Origin: Halichondria panicea
Lineage: Eukaryota > Porifera > Demospongiae > Suberitida > Halichondriidae
Assembly (NCBI RefSeq): GCF_963675165.1
Contig: NC_087381.1
Span: forward strand, 6,077,378 to 6,141,377
DNA: 64,000 bases
Direction of reading: 5' to 3'
Both the position numbers and the translations under genes were made by a program. Shown one piece after another: positions 42,542 through 64,000 of this stretch (position 1 is the first letter of the stretch; every line of letters begins with the position of its first letter). The notes below the pieces were generated by a model. The model saw only the letters and a list, made by a program, of their open reading frames with translations, was not told the origin of the DNA and did not search any database.

Positions 42542-45500
42542 ATGGCGACTACAGAACGCGGAGTTTTCCTGCATTGGAAGAAAGTGGACCCACTCTCCGA
42601 TGTCACCAAGAAGCATCCCTCAAGGCGTGGAGGATGTGAGGGTGTGCGAGAAGTGAGGATGACACAATTAGGGACTGATGGAAAGGGGGGCGTGGCTAAC
42701 AAGCACCAGGACACCAGAGTGGGGGTGGTCAAGACTGACACAGGTACGTCAGTGCTATGTTGACATTGTTGACTGGAAGGTGGTCACTTCAATGTGCTTC
42801 TACTTCTGACCCATATTATGTACATACATTATGGCGCAAATAATTGAAGTTACGTTATATCAAATTTCCCCTCTTCTCTCTCTCTTATTTTTCTGTACAG
42901 CTACAGGTGTTGCAACCCTGCATGACCTTTGCCCCCAGGACAAGACCAAGGTTCGAGGGCTAGTGGAGGAGCTGGCGTCAGTGGGACAGGAGAAGGAGGA
43001 ACTGGAGGCGGCCATTGAGGAGGACAGGAGACAGTTCACACTCCTACTGGACAGACTCAAGATAGAGCATAAAAAGGTACTGAAGAATGCAGAATCTTTG
43101 CAACACATGAATAGAAGTGTTGAGCACTGTGGTTCCTTATATGGAACCATACCACCCACCATTACGTTCCCATGCTCTGTCTTGAAGTTCACTGCACTCC
43201 ACTCCCTACACAGGGAAATGCTCATACGTTTAAGTAGTAAACAGACCAACCACAGTGTGTACACAAAATAAGAATGCGTAACGCTCTACGCTTTTACTGG
43301 TGTGTTGCAAAGATTCTGCAAACTCCAGTAGTGTAGATGAAAATAAGTGCTGAATGATCTATTTTTACATGCGGTACCTACAATACCAAGATAGCTAATT
43401 GAATTGGGAAAATCCAGGGGAATGTACAGTGGTTTTCCATACAGTGGTTTTCCATACCTTTGCAGGTTATACTCCAAGAGCACTGCAACCACAATGTAGT
43501 GATTACCTGTGTTATTTTAGTCCACCCACACATCACAAAAATCAATGATGGGTAAAATACTGGCTATTGCAGACTTTTCACACAACTCAAGGGGTTACTA
43601 CTCTACTTTCACAGCACTCCTTCTATATAATGCTTGAGGTCAACAAGCTGCTTTCGGAAATATCCCATTTTGAGCCTAGTAAATACAGGCCCTCCGCTCC
43701 CTATAGCTATACATACAAGTTTTAGCTCATATCATTTTGCCACAATGAACCAAGCAACAAGTTAGCTGAGCTACCATCAGAGCTACCATCACTTCAGTCA
43801 GACAAAATGTGAGACACCTGGAACATTTAGCGGCTATTTATAATTATTTGGCAGAATTTAGCGATTTTTAATTTGACGTCTTAGGCTACTACAGCAATTA
43901 GGTCCACTAATTTGGCAGTTTTAAAATTGCCACAAAAAAAACCAAAACCAAAAAAAACCAAAAACCAGTTACAGTTTGCATTTTGCAGGCCATAACAATG
44001 GCTTGTTACTAACACATAACAGAAGCCAACCAAAGTACTATTATTTACTACATTGTGGTTGCAGTGCTCTTGCAGTATAGCCTGCAAAGGTAAGGAAAAC
44101 CACTGTACAGGATTTTCCCAATTCTATTAGCTTATCCCAACTCAATCAGCTATTTAAACAGGACTCTTTAGCGCATAAGGGAAACACTGACAGTGCAGCT
44201 TGGCCGGAATAGCGAGGTGGCCGCATTTCAGAAAATGCTAAAAAACGTCCCTATCTCAATTTTGTGGTTCTGTCTGAGAAGGAATAATGAATGCTCTCTA
44301 TATAAGTGTAATCCAATTTTATCTGCTAAACCACACCCAAAACGTCATATCTGGCCGTAATAAAAACCTAGTTTGGGGCCAGTACTGGTCAATATACGGA
44401 ATAGCGAGTGGCCGCATTTCAGGGTGAGTTGCTTGCAGTAAACATCCAGCTAGCAATCTGTACCAAACCAAATGGCCGGTATATCGAGGTGGCCGTACTT
44501 CAGAGAGCCGGAATAACGAGTATATCGTTTGATGTATTGAATCAAAGCCGCATATAGCTATATAGCCAAAAAGTGCAATTTCTAGCTTTTGCTCAATTTT
44601 ATTTCACAACGAAACTTTTATGAAAATCTGTCTCAAATATAAAAATAACTAGAGCACTAAAGTGCAAACCCTCGGCTGGTGACATGACATGATTATAAAG
44701 AAACCAGAAGAGTGATGATGCAGTGCATGTAGCATGTATGACTAGCACAGCAACTCAAGAGCAATAAAACTAAATCAGACTGGAGGCATGCTGAAACATT
44801 GAGTGGTACATGTCACATGAGACATGTACTGTGGACTGGGATCACAGCAAAGAAGCCTGGAGTCTTAGACTTAGAGAGGTATATATGGCTCCTGCCAGGC
44901 TGGAGTATATAGGATCCAGAGTCAGCCAACAACCAGTCACAATTTTAGCTTTCTACTATCAATTGTTCCAGGTACGGATCACTTCAGCTGCAACTACGTA
45001 ATCAAGGCCACGTGTAGCTAGCTAGTGCCAACATGCAAGTTCAAGCTTTTGCTCGACAAAGAAGCTTTAACATCAAAATCTGCCACTATTTAAACCAAGA
45101 TATTGTTCTGTGAAGGCTATACATGCTGTAAACGCAGCGCTGTGGTACCCAGGTGAGTAGATATACCTGTGACAAACAAACAAACAAACAGACCAACGGA
45201 CTACTATACCCGTGGCCGCCCACGCACGCCTCGGGTAATGACTTCTTATGTTTAGGCTATGTTATGTATGGATGCTGTAAATGCAGTTGTATGGCATCCA
45301 TGGGTAAGCAACTCGATTAGAGACAGACAGACTACAACTGTGTAAACTGAAACTGATAATTGTATGTGATAATTGTATATTGTATACACTGGCTGGTAGA
45401 TATGTACCACATGCTTACTATTATGGGTTCTGATCTGTTACTACATGTAGTTGCTCGCCTATATCCGATATAAAAGCAAAAACTCAAAAACGTACTCACC

Positions 45501-48500
45501 GAAATTCAAATGACAATCATGGAAATACCGGATATGCTGTAGATAGGGATCGAGGCTAATCTGTATGTATAGTCTTACCCATTTGCCTTTGTGAGAAAGT
45601 ATTTGTGTCTCATCAATAAAAGAGAGAGAGTATTATGGACTCGTAGTCTCAGTAACATCAAGGGTGTATAGCTATACACTAGATTCCGCAATACGGAAAA
45701 ATACTCTGTAAACTTCGAAAAAGTCCGTGTCACTCTTATCTACTAACAGCATATCCGGTATTTCCATGATTGTCATTTCGGTGAGTACGTTGGATAGATG
45801 TATTTGATATGTTGCATTAATACTGTAGTAAGTGAGTTTGTGACCTAAAGCCCACCCACCACCCAATAACGCGCCCTCGTGCAACATTCCAAATATTTCA
45901 CTGTTACATGCACTCGTGCTGCATGCATGGGCAGTAACTGTAATACATGTTACAGCTAAGTCGAAACTAACAACACATTCTTACTGTGTATTAATTGTGT
46001 ACAATTTCAAGGACAAATACACGTTTATCTTTAATACAATAATCAGTGCACAAATCAAGTATTAATAATTATGCATGCATGCAGTCGGCCTTCATGCATG
46101 ATTGTATATATACATGTATACTTAACAAGACATCTAGTTAAAGTTCAAAAGTCAATACTGTCCAACTGTTGTTTTGTAAGAAAACCGACTGGATCATGGA
46201 ACATTGTGTGGGAGAGTACCTTGTAAGCAATCAGTACAATCGTTTTCTTTTTTATGGAGCCAAAATATTTCTTTATGATACTTTCTGTGAGCGTCTCATC
46301 AACGATAACCACTTTGTAGTGTAGCTCCAATCCGACCACTTTGTCAGGTGCACCATTTTTTCCGGGGACTACTTGCATTCTTTGTCGCTGCTGCCAACGG
46401 CTCATTCTCTTTAACTCTTTTCGATCTTTCATAGCTTCAAGAGCTCCAGTGGCCATTTCGATTATTACTTTTGCTCCTTTAACTTTTCCAAAAGTTTTTT
46501 CCAGGTCCTCTGTGATTTTTAAGATGTCTCCCAGATTCTCGTACTCCATGATGTCACAACCCTCAATTTTATCAACTGTAGCTTCAACATTTTCAGTGAT
46601 AGTAGGTGCTATTCCATTAACCTCTGCTTTGATCTCTTCAAACTGTTCGTCAACAACTTTCTTCACTTGAGCCTCACACTCCTGAAGTTTGTCTGGAGAT
46701 ATTGCTTCTGGAGCCGCCTGAACAATAGTGTTAACTACTGTTTTTGATTCACTGCTGCCCATTGTTTTGAAGATAATCAGGTGCTGATTTGCTGTAAATG
46801 TCTAAAGACTCTTGGAGTTGGTTTTTATAGCAGGTATATAGAAAGTATAGACTTGTCATGCATTCCACCGCCCACACACAGTCACACTATTGGCCACTTA
46901 TATAACCACAGAGATTAGCTTGTCTGTGTGGGGAAGCGCATGTGCATGTACATGTACCGTATAGAGGGTAATTTTCGTGGAGCAAAATATTCGTGGTTGA
47001 AGGTTTGACCACGAATATTTTACTCACGAATGAAGCGACCTTGCCTACCTTTACCTGCAGTGCAAGCAGCAACCACGAAAATATTATCCACGAAATGACA
47101 AAATATTGCTCAACCACGAATATTTTGCCCCCCCGAAAATTACCCGCTATACGGTAGTTGCTGGTAGCCTCTACACAGGCTCTCCTTTTTCTTTTTTTCT
47201 GTTCTTTATCACAATCGTTCAATAAGATAAAATACTGTATTAATTGTTCAATGAGATAAAATACGGTATTAATTGGAGGAATAAAGAAAGAAATAGACGT
47301 AGAGTTAGGAAAAAGGAGAGCCTGTATCGGGAAGTCGCGTGAGGGTAGAAGGGTGGTAGAAGGGTGAAAATGAGCGTGGGTATGCTGAGCTAGAGATGTT
47401 GGACTGCCCACGCAGAAATCTATGACTAATAAAGCAGCAAGCTGGACATGGACTTGGAACTGGAAGTTTGCAAGCACTATAGCTAGCTATACCTTAGGCT
47501 TAGCTAGATGATCTACTAGTAACTATAGTCTAGATTGAATTTGCAATTGTGTGTTCAGATTCTATCAGACTATCATTGTGTCTTTCTACATGCTATAGTC
47601 TATAGTATAGATCAAGAATAGCTTAGTCATCATTATCATATAGCAGGTATATAGCTACTGCCACCAGAGCTGGCAACGCTGGTTCTCTGATCTGACTTGC
47701 AGCACAGCTTGGTGGTTGTCTCAGTACAGTCTTATTAAAACTCTGAATGCGTGGGAGAATACCTTACGTCACGATTGTGGGCTACATATCGCCCACGTTC
47801 ATAAAAATCCTTGTGGATCACGCGATTTCCCAAACCAGGCCTTACTTTTCTTAACTGTATGCCCATTTCTTTCTTTGCTGCCTCACTATGTCTTTCTTAT
47901 GATATGGATGAACAGTGACAACAGCAAGAAAAAGTAAGGCCTGGGAACGAGGCTAAGTTGCTGGTACCAGAAGATCTTCCGCGTTATTTTTTTATTGTAG
48001 CCTCCCTCCATTCAGGCATGATTTTACAAAACAATCAGTCTCAGTACTCTGTCTGTTACAAAATAAATGTTTTGATTTTGAAAAATGGCTTGTTTTGGAG
48101 GTAAATTTTAGTGCCTGAACTTGTTGAACAATTAAATTATGCATTTTTAAAATGAAGTGTTTGCATGGTTGAAGCTACGGTTTTAATTAACAGTGCTATC
48201 CCATAATAATAATTTTCTATAGGCACTGCATTCGTAGCAGTGTTATAACTGTTAGCTTGACAGTATAGCTGAGGTCTGTTCACAGTACACGGTAGTTGTG
48301 TGGAATATCATAACACTGTGTAGAAGGTTAAATTTACTGTCCAAATGTTTGTCATCTCAATAACCGCTATTATATAAATACCTGTATGGTCCATGTATGC
48401 TTGCACATTAGAAGCAATATATCTTTATTATCTCTCATCTCACGTCTGTGCCCAGGTACTATCAGAGAAGCAGAGAGTGATGGAAGAGCTCCACTTGTCT

Positions 48501-49491
48501 CAGCTACAACTACAGCAGTTACACATTTCACTCCCTCACACCTCCCTCCCTCACACAACCCTTCCTCACACCTCCCTTCCTCACACCTCCCTTCCTCACA
48601 CCACCCTCCCTCACACCTCCCTTCCTCACACCTCCCTTCCTCACACCACCCTCCCTCACACCTCCCTTCCTCACACCTCCGTCCCTCACACCACCCTCCC
48701 TCACACCTCCCTCCCTCACACCTCCGTCCCTCACACCACCCTCCCTCACACCTCCGTCCCTCACACCACCCTCCCTCACACCTCCGTCCCTCACACCACC
48801 CTCCCTCACACCTCCCTTCCTCACACCACACCTCGGGCAAGCTTGCTACATGAAGCTCGTACATCACCTGGCAACAATCACAGGACACCTACGTCCAATC
48901 AGATGAAACCCCTATCCAATAATACGATGTCAAAACCTCCACCAAAAAGCACTCCTAATCAAACCAGAACACCTACTGTTTCTGTAACAGTCAATCCAGG
49001 TCCTCCAAAACCTGCTCTAACTATTGAAGGGGGATCTAATGTTAATGACAGGGGCAGTAGAGATTGTACCCCTCACAGTGATGATTGGCACACCCTCCCT
49101 CCCTCAAGCCCACAGCCTTATACTGTACCGCTGATACCTCATCATATGACATCAAGGACTGATCACATGACAGCAACAACAATGAAAGCATCACCCACCA
49201 CCCCAAAAGACAAAATACATGTACCAACTCCAACTCCTGTGATAACAGGTACATAATTATAAGTACATTTAATATTTAATGCTAGAGCATTATTTTGTAC
49301 TCATCAAAAGGGTGTGGTCAGTCTCAGTGTCAGATCCATACCTCTTAATTATCTCATTACATGTGTTGATTCGTACATGGCTGTGCTAATTGTCTAAAGG
49401 GTTACTGCTGCTCGGTGATGTTTATAATTATTACTAAACACTACATGCACTTGTTTTACTGGTACAAAACGTGTACTGCCTCATAATCTGT

Positions 49492-49525
<34 letters not shown>

Positions 49526-51476
49526 CACACCTTCTCGTGACATCTCCACACAAACAATTCAATCAACGGCCACACAAACTCAACACTCACCTGGCCCTCT
49601 CACAATCAGCGATCTTGTGACTATGGAAACCACACTACCCCCACCTCCCGTCCAAAATCACTCCTTTGAAAAGGTTAAAGGTCAAACCACCCCTACACTG
49701 CCGAGAAACCCTGTATTTAGTATCACGACAAAAGAATCAAGTGGAAACGCAGCCAGCACTAGTCCTATTAAAGATGGCTCACGTAATACTGTAACAGCTA
49801 CTAAAAGTTTGCTTAACCAAAGTCCTAAAAAGAAGACGATGTATTCTTCAGATATCAGAACTTCTGCTATAAATGTACCTTCAAATAGCGTTGGAAATGA
49901 TGATACGTCGTCAACTGAACAGCTTGAATCGTTGTTAGCATCCGCTCTACTCAATGCACAGCAGACTTTGAACTCTATACAGACTCTGAGTTACAGTGTG
50001 GGACATGAGGGTACAATATCGGTGAACAGTAGTGGGTGTGGCCTCAGTAGGACCGGAACAAACGAAGCGCTGAGTGCATTAAGTTCGAGAAACGGAAATG
50101 CTCTCCATAATAAGAATAATAGAGAGGCTGCATTAGGCCAGTCCGAGTGTGGCGATGGCGCTATAGTGACAAACAGACGTGGTGGGTCAAACAAGATGAC
50201 TCCTCACTTCCCAAGACAACAATTGGCACGTGATTTTGAATTGTCTGCACTCGATGAGGAGTTAGCTGCTACGCTGAATACCCGGGAAAGTGAACACTCT
50301 CAAAATCAACGTACCCGACAAGCCTCAGATACCGAAGCACTCTGTAGCAGTAGTACTGCAGGTGGTGGTGAGGATTTCGAAATTACCGGCTTAGGACATT
50401 TATGGAACATTCGTAAAAACAACTTGTCAATTGCTAGAAATTGTCCAAAAAAGAAGTCTTCTTCTAAACACACACAAGAGAGATCGCTGTTGAAAGACTC
50501 AAGATCGGGTGGTCGATTGAAGACCACGACAGGTGTAGGAGCAGTGACTAGTACACCGTCGTATGTGGGTGGGGGGAACGGAATGATCTCACACCGACTG
50601 GAGTCACTGTTAGGGAGCACTATTGAGGGTGAGTGGGTGAGTGCGTGGGTGTAGTGAGCATAAGGGGGTATATTGATGTTGAAAGGTACAACTTTTGCGG
50701 TTTTTGCAGATAATTAAAGCATGTACCGCGAACATTTATACGCTGCATGCATGCATGTGCCAACAGGATTTTAATCTGCGAAACATCCTTTGAATTTCTA
50801 GCAGTCAAAGTTTATACCCTCGAAATATTTGTACCTGCTCTAGGGTAGAGGAGGTATACGACACGCGTGCCTTGATATAGCAATTAGCCTCTGCAATAAC
50901 ATTGAGCGTGGGCAGATAATCGAGGCATACCTACGCCCACGCTCAACGTTATTGCAGAGGCTAATTGGTCAATCAAGGCACGCATGTCGTATACCTCCTC
51001 TGGCTATAGGGATAGCTGTGTATGGTAATGGTGGTGCATTGATTGTGTACATCTCTGTGTGGATGCATTTTTGCAATTTTTACTTGATGCTCCTTACCAC
51101 ATAATTATTATTGCTTGAAATACACCACATACACAGACTGCATGGTTAATTAATGGGGCTCTATAAATTATTATAGATATTATATAATTGGACCTGCATG
51201 TGTAACTATCAGGCCACCCTATATATAATTAGTACATGTACATGCAGTCACTAGCTGTATTGAGACATAATATAATTATTCCTCCACTCATTTCCTACAG
51301 ATTCGGATGATGATAGCTGTGTCTCTGAAGTACTAGACCACGCCCACTCTCTCTTTCTGAGGTTACATAGTGACGACTACTCAGAGCTTGACCAGTCAAG
51401 TAACCACGACGACAGCTCCGATCAATCAGATACTGTTAGTGATGATGACATTATTGACGAACTATTCTTTATTTAA
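42542..51476 (+). CDS. Coiled-coil protein with pentapeptide repeats (hinderin-like?)
   Basis: Five exons join to 816 aa: 42542-42743, 42901-43076, 48456-49248, 49525-50628, 51301-51476. All phases agree and the last exon ends in TAA. Residues 68-126 (LHDLCPQDKTKVRGLVEELA and a following Glu-rich helix) form a coiled coil that continues into exon 3. From memory this resembles the LCPEDK...LxxEL region of hinderin (KIAA1328), an SMC3-associated protein, but I cannot confirm it. Residues 151-250 are twenty (S/T)(L/V)PHT repeats. The middle is Ser/Thr/Asn-rich and likely disordered, and the C-terminus is acidic (SDDDIIDELFFI). The 5.4-kb second intron contains an opposite-strand gene. Confidence 0.8.
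43440..44191. other. Part of 5.4-kb intron without recognised gene
   Basis: AT-rich intron sequence. CACTGCAACCACAATGTAG (from 43480) recurs inverted near 44050, so an inverted-repeat element may span 43440-44110. No ORF of interest. Confidence 0.4.
44192..44520. mobile_element. Partial Tigger-like element
   Basis: It repeats GGCCGGAATAGCGAGGTGGC and CTAAACCACACCCAAAACGT in the order seen at 6520-6905. The CAGTAGAC termini are not preserved. Confidence 0.6.
45493..45795. repeat. Inverted repeat around GACAATCATGGAAATACCGG
   Basis: About 50 bases near 45493-45545 (GTACTCACCG...GGATATGCTG) recur inverted at 45741-45790 with small indels. It probably marks the TIRs of a noncoding element in the coiled-coil gene's intron 2. 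Confidence 0.65.
46145..46762 (-). CDS. Single-exon gene nested in an intron; possible myristoylated protein
   Basis: An uninterrupted 205-codon frame starts MGSSESKTVVNTIVQAAPEA. Gly2 with Ser6 fits the N-myristoylation consensus, which suggests membrane attachment. The middle is acidic and helical (LQECEAQVKKVVDEQFEEIK), then basic (KELKRMSRWQQRQRMQ), then a mixed beta/alpha C-terminus (YKVVIVDETLTESIIKKYFG). I recognise no family. A TATA box (CTATAAAAAC on the minus strand, 46821-46830) lies about 60 bases upstream of the ATG. It is the longest uninterrupted non-repeat minus-strand ORF in the window and lies wholly in the 5.4-kb intron of the coiled-coil gene, in the opposite sense. The lack of introns could reflect retroposition. 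Confidence 0.75.
   Translation of the reverse strand: MGSSESKTVVNTIVQAAPEAISPDKLQECEAQVKKVVDEQFEEIKAEVNGIAPTITENVEATVDKIEGCDIMEYENLGDILKITEDLEKTFGKVKGAKVIIEMATGALEAMKDRKELKRMSRWQQRQRMQVVPGKNGAPDKVVGLELHYKVVIVDETLTESIIKKYFGSIKKKTIVLIAYKVLSHTMFHDPVGFLTKQQLDSIDF
46821..46830 (-). promoter_or_regulatory. TATA box of the nested gene
   Basis: CTATAAAAAC read on the minus strand, about 60 bases 5' of the nested ATG. The spacing suits transcription start roughly 30 bases before the ATG. Confidence 0.5.
46955..47156. mobile_element. MITE with TACCGTATAG ends
   Basis: Inverted ends TACCGTATAGAGGGTAATTT / AAATTACCCGCTATACGGTA. It is the same family as 31861-32056 and sits about 190 bases upstream of the nested gene's start. 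Confidence 0.85.
47824..47952. repeat. Inverted repeat with CCAGGCCTTACTTTT arms
   Basis: CCAGGCCTTACTTTTCTT and AAGAAAAAGTAAGGCCTGG are inverted, followed by GAACGAGGCTA, a variant of the TAGCCTCG terminus. It may be a decayed member of that family. Confidence 0.5.
48528..48827 (+). repeat. 15-bp coding minisatellite, 20 pentapeptide units
   Basis: Twenty in-frame copies of CTCCCTCACACCTCC-type units encode (S/T)(L/V)PHT. The first nine or so follow a three-unit pattern (S,S,T); later ones follow a two-unit pattern (SV,TL). This points to successive amplification of 45-base and then 30-base blocks. The array is free of frameshifts. Confidence 0.95.
50846..51002. mobile_element. Foldback element
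   Basis: AGAGGAGGTATACGACACGC and the complement of its right end pair over about 70 bases, with CGAGGCATACCTACGCCCAC near the loop. It lies in the last intron of the coiled-coil gene and is noncoding. Confidence 0.8.
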
Positions 51477-52012
51477 TAATTAATTAACCTGTGCTTATAA
51501 TTTGTGCGATACTCGATCTCTATAATTATTATTATTATGACTATATAATATATAATTATAATGTCTTAATGACTAAAATCAACTTTCAGTATATATTATA
51601 CGTACCATATAGCGAGGGCATGCAAATATGAAGTTAACGCGAAAATTCAAACTGGGATCGGATAAACTCTGGCCATCACGCACCAGTATATATACTCCAC
51701 ATGCATGCAAAGTATAATTGCTGATCATATGAACCGCAGCAAACATAATTTTCTTCCGAGGGCGAATAATTAACTTAATTATTATGGGTTAGTCTCATGC
51801 CCTAGCTTCTTTTGGGAAGTCCATCAAGATTATTATTGAAACAAAACTGAATAACAATTTTGTGTTTATCATTATTTTCACAGAAGGAATAGTGAAAGAC
51901 AACAGAATGAGAATAGCCACACAAGTTTATTGTTAGTTTATCTGCTGGCTTGTCTTGATAGCTTTATCCTAATACAATACATGCATGCCTGAATGACTGC
52001 ACAAGTTAGTAA
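51477..52012. other. Convergent intergenic region with poly(A) signal
   Basis: The 536 bases between two convergent genes hold their 3' UTRs. On the minus strand an AATAAA occurs at 51926-51931, about 85 bases past the GTF2H4 stop. A clear signal for the plus-strand gene was not identified. Confidence 0.6.
51926..51931 (-). terminator. AATAAA polyadenylation signal of GTF2H4
   Basis: AATAAA on the minus strand, 82-87 bases downstream of the stop codon at 52013-52015, is suitably placed for 3' end formation. Confidence 0.55.

Positions 52013-64000
<11,988 letters not shown>

Noticed and set aside
42860-43264. Minus-strand 134-codon ORF
   Set aside because: It overlaps a well-supported plus-strand exon (42901-43076) and has Ser-rich antisense composition.
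45170-45310. tRNA-like or structured RNA near CCGTGGCCGCCCACGC
   Set aside because: No cloverleaf with the B-box GGTTCGA pattern could be drawn; the AACA repeats suggest a dispersed repeat tail.
45672-45887. Minus-strand 71-codon ORF
   Set aside because: It overlaps an inverted repeat and shows no splice or promoter context.
46887-47477. Minus-strand 196-codon ORF
   Set aside because: It reads through a MITE (46955-47156), starts at an arbitrary upstream ATG and has no domain or promoter support.
48370-48888. Minus-strand 172-codon Cys/Glu/Gly-repeat ORF and a 98-codon RKGGV-type ORF
   Set aside because: They are antisense readings of the 15-bp coding minisatellite; the plus-strand frame has splice support at both ends and continues the gene.

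Overview
The window is animal nuclear DNA: short phase-consistent GT-AG introns, TIR transposons, long microsatellites, and no operons, ribosome binding sites or CRISPR arrays. A sponge, probably a demosponge, is the best guess. It rests on the Ig / Roc-COR GTPase / multiple death-domain gene, the compact introns and the AT-rich intron style, and it is an inference. Every exon boundary below was placed by hand from GT/AG signals and reading-frame continuity.

Region 1 (about 1-28 kb, + strand) appears to hold one very large gene. It has eight death-domain-like exons, an Ig-like exon, a linker exon, one 2.26-kb Roc-COR GTPase exon and a string of small Ser/Thr/Lys-rich exons. Nearly all exons outside the GTPase core are phase 1-1, and the intron phases stay compatible across all 19 exons. 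A segmental duplication of about 4 kb (about 1.07-4.98 kb and 9.65-13.99 kb) copied a pair of death-domain exons, and relic exon ends lie nearby. Introns carry several kinds of DNA transposon, some nested, and a cluster of DR1-type nuclear-receptor motifs.

Region 2 (28-31.4 kb) is intergenic: a large foldback element with a small 9-bp-TSD element inside it, a minimal TIR hairpin and a relic exon of the neighbouring glycosidase.

Region 3 (31.4-42.1 kb) is a divergent gene pair sharing a 269-bp promoter that contains a perfect 37-nt palindrome. On the minus strand is a complete 16-exon endoglycoceramidase-like GH5 enzyme (521 aa, secreted). On the plus strand is a complete 12-exon Reeler-DOMON-cytochrome b561 protein (FRRS1 type, 638 aa).

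Region 4 (42.5-51.5 kb, + strand) is a 5-exon gene for an 816-aa coiled-coil protein with 20 pentapeptide repeats. Its 5.4-kb second intron contains a complete single-exon gene on the opposite strand (205 aa, potential N-myristoylation signal, TATA box).

Region 5 (52.0-64.0 kb, minus strand) holds the C-terminal 300 codons of TFIIH subunit p52 (GTF2H4) in 12 exons. It runs off the right edge. Its introns hold a 536-bp pure (AC)n tract, a 76-bp minisatellite and a 1,091-bp element with perfect 85-bp TIRs and a perfect 9-bp target duplication.
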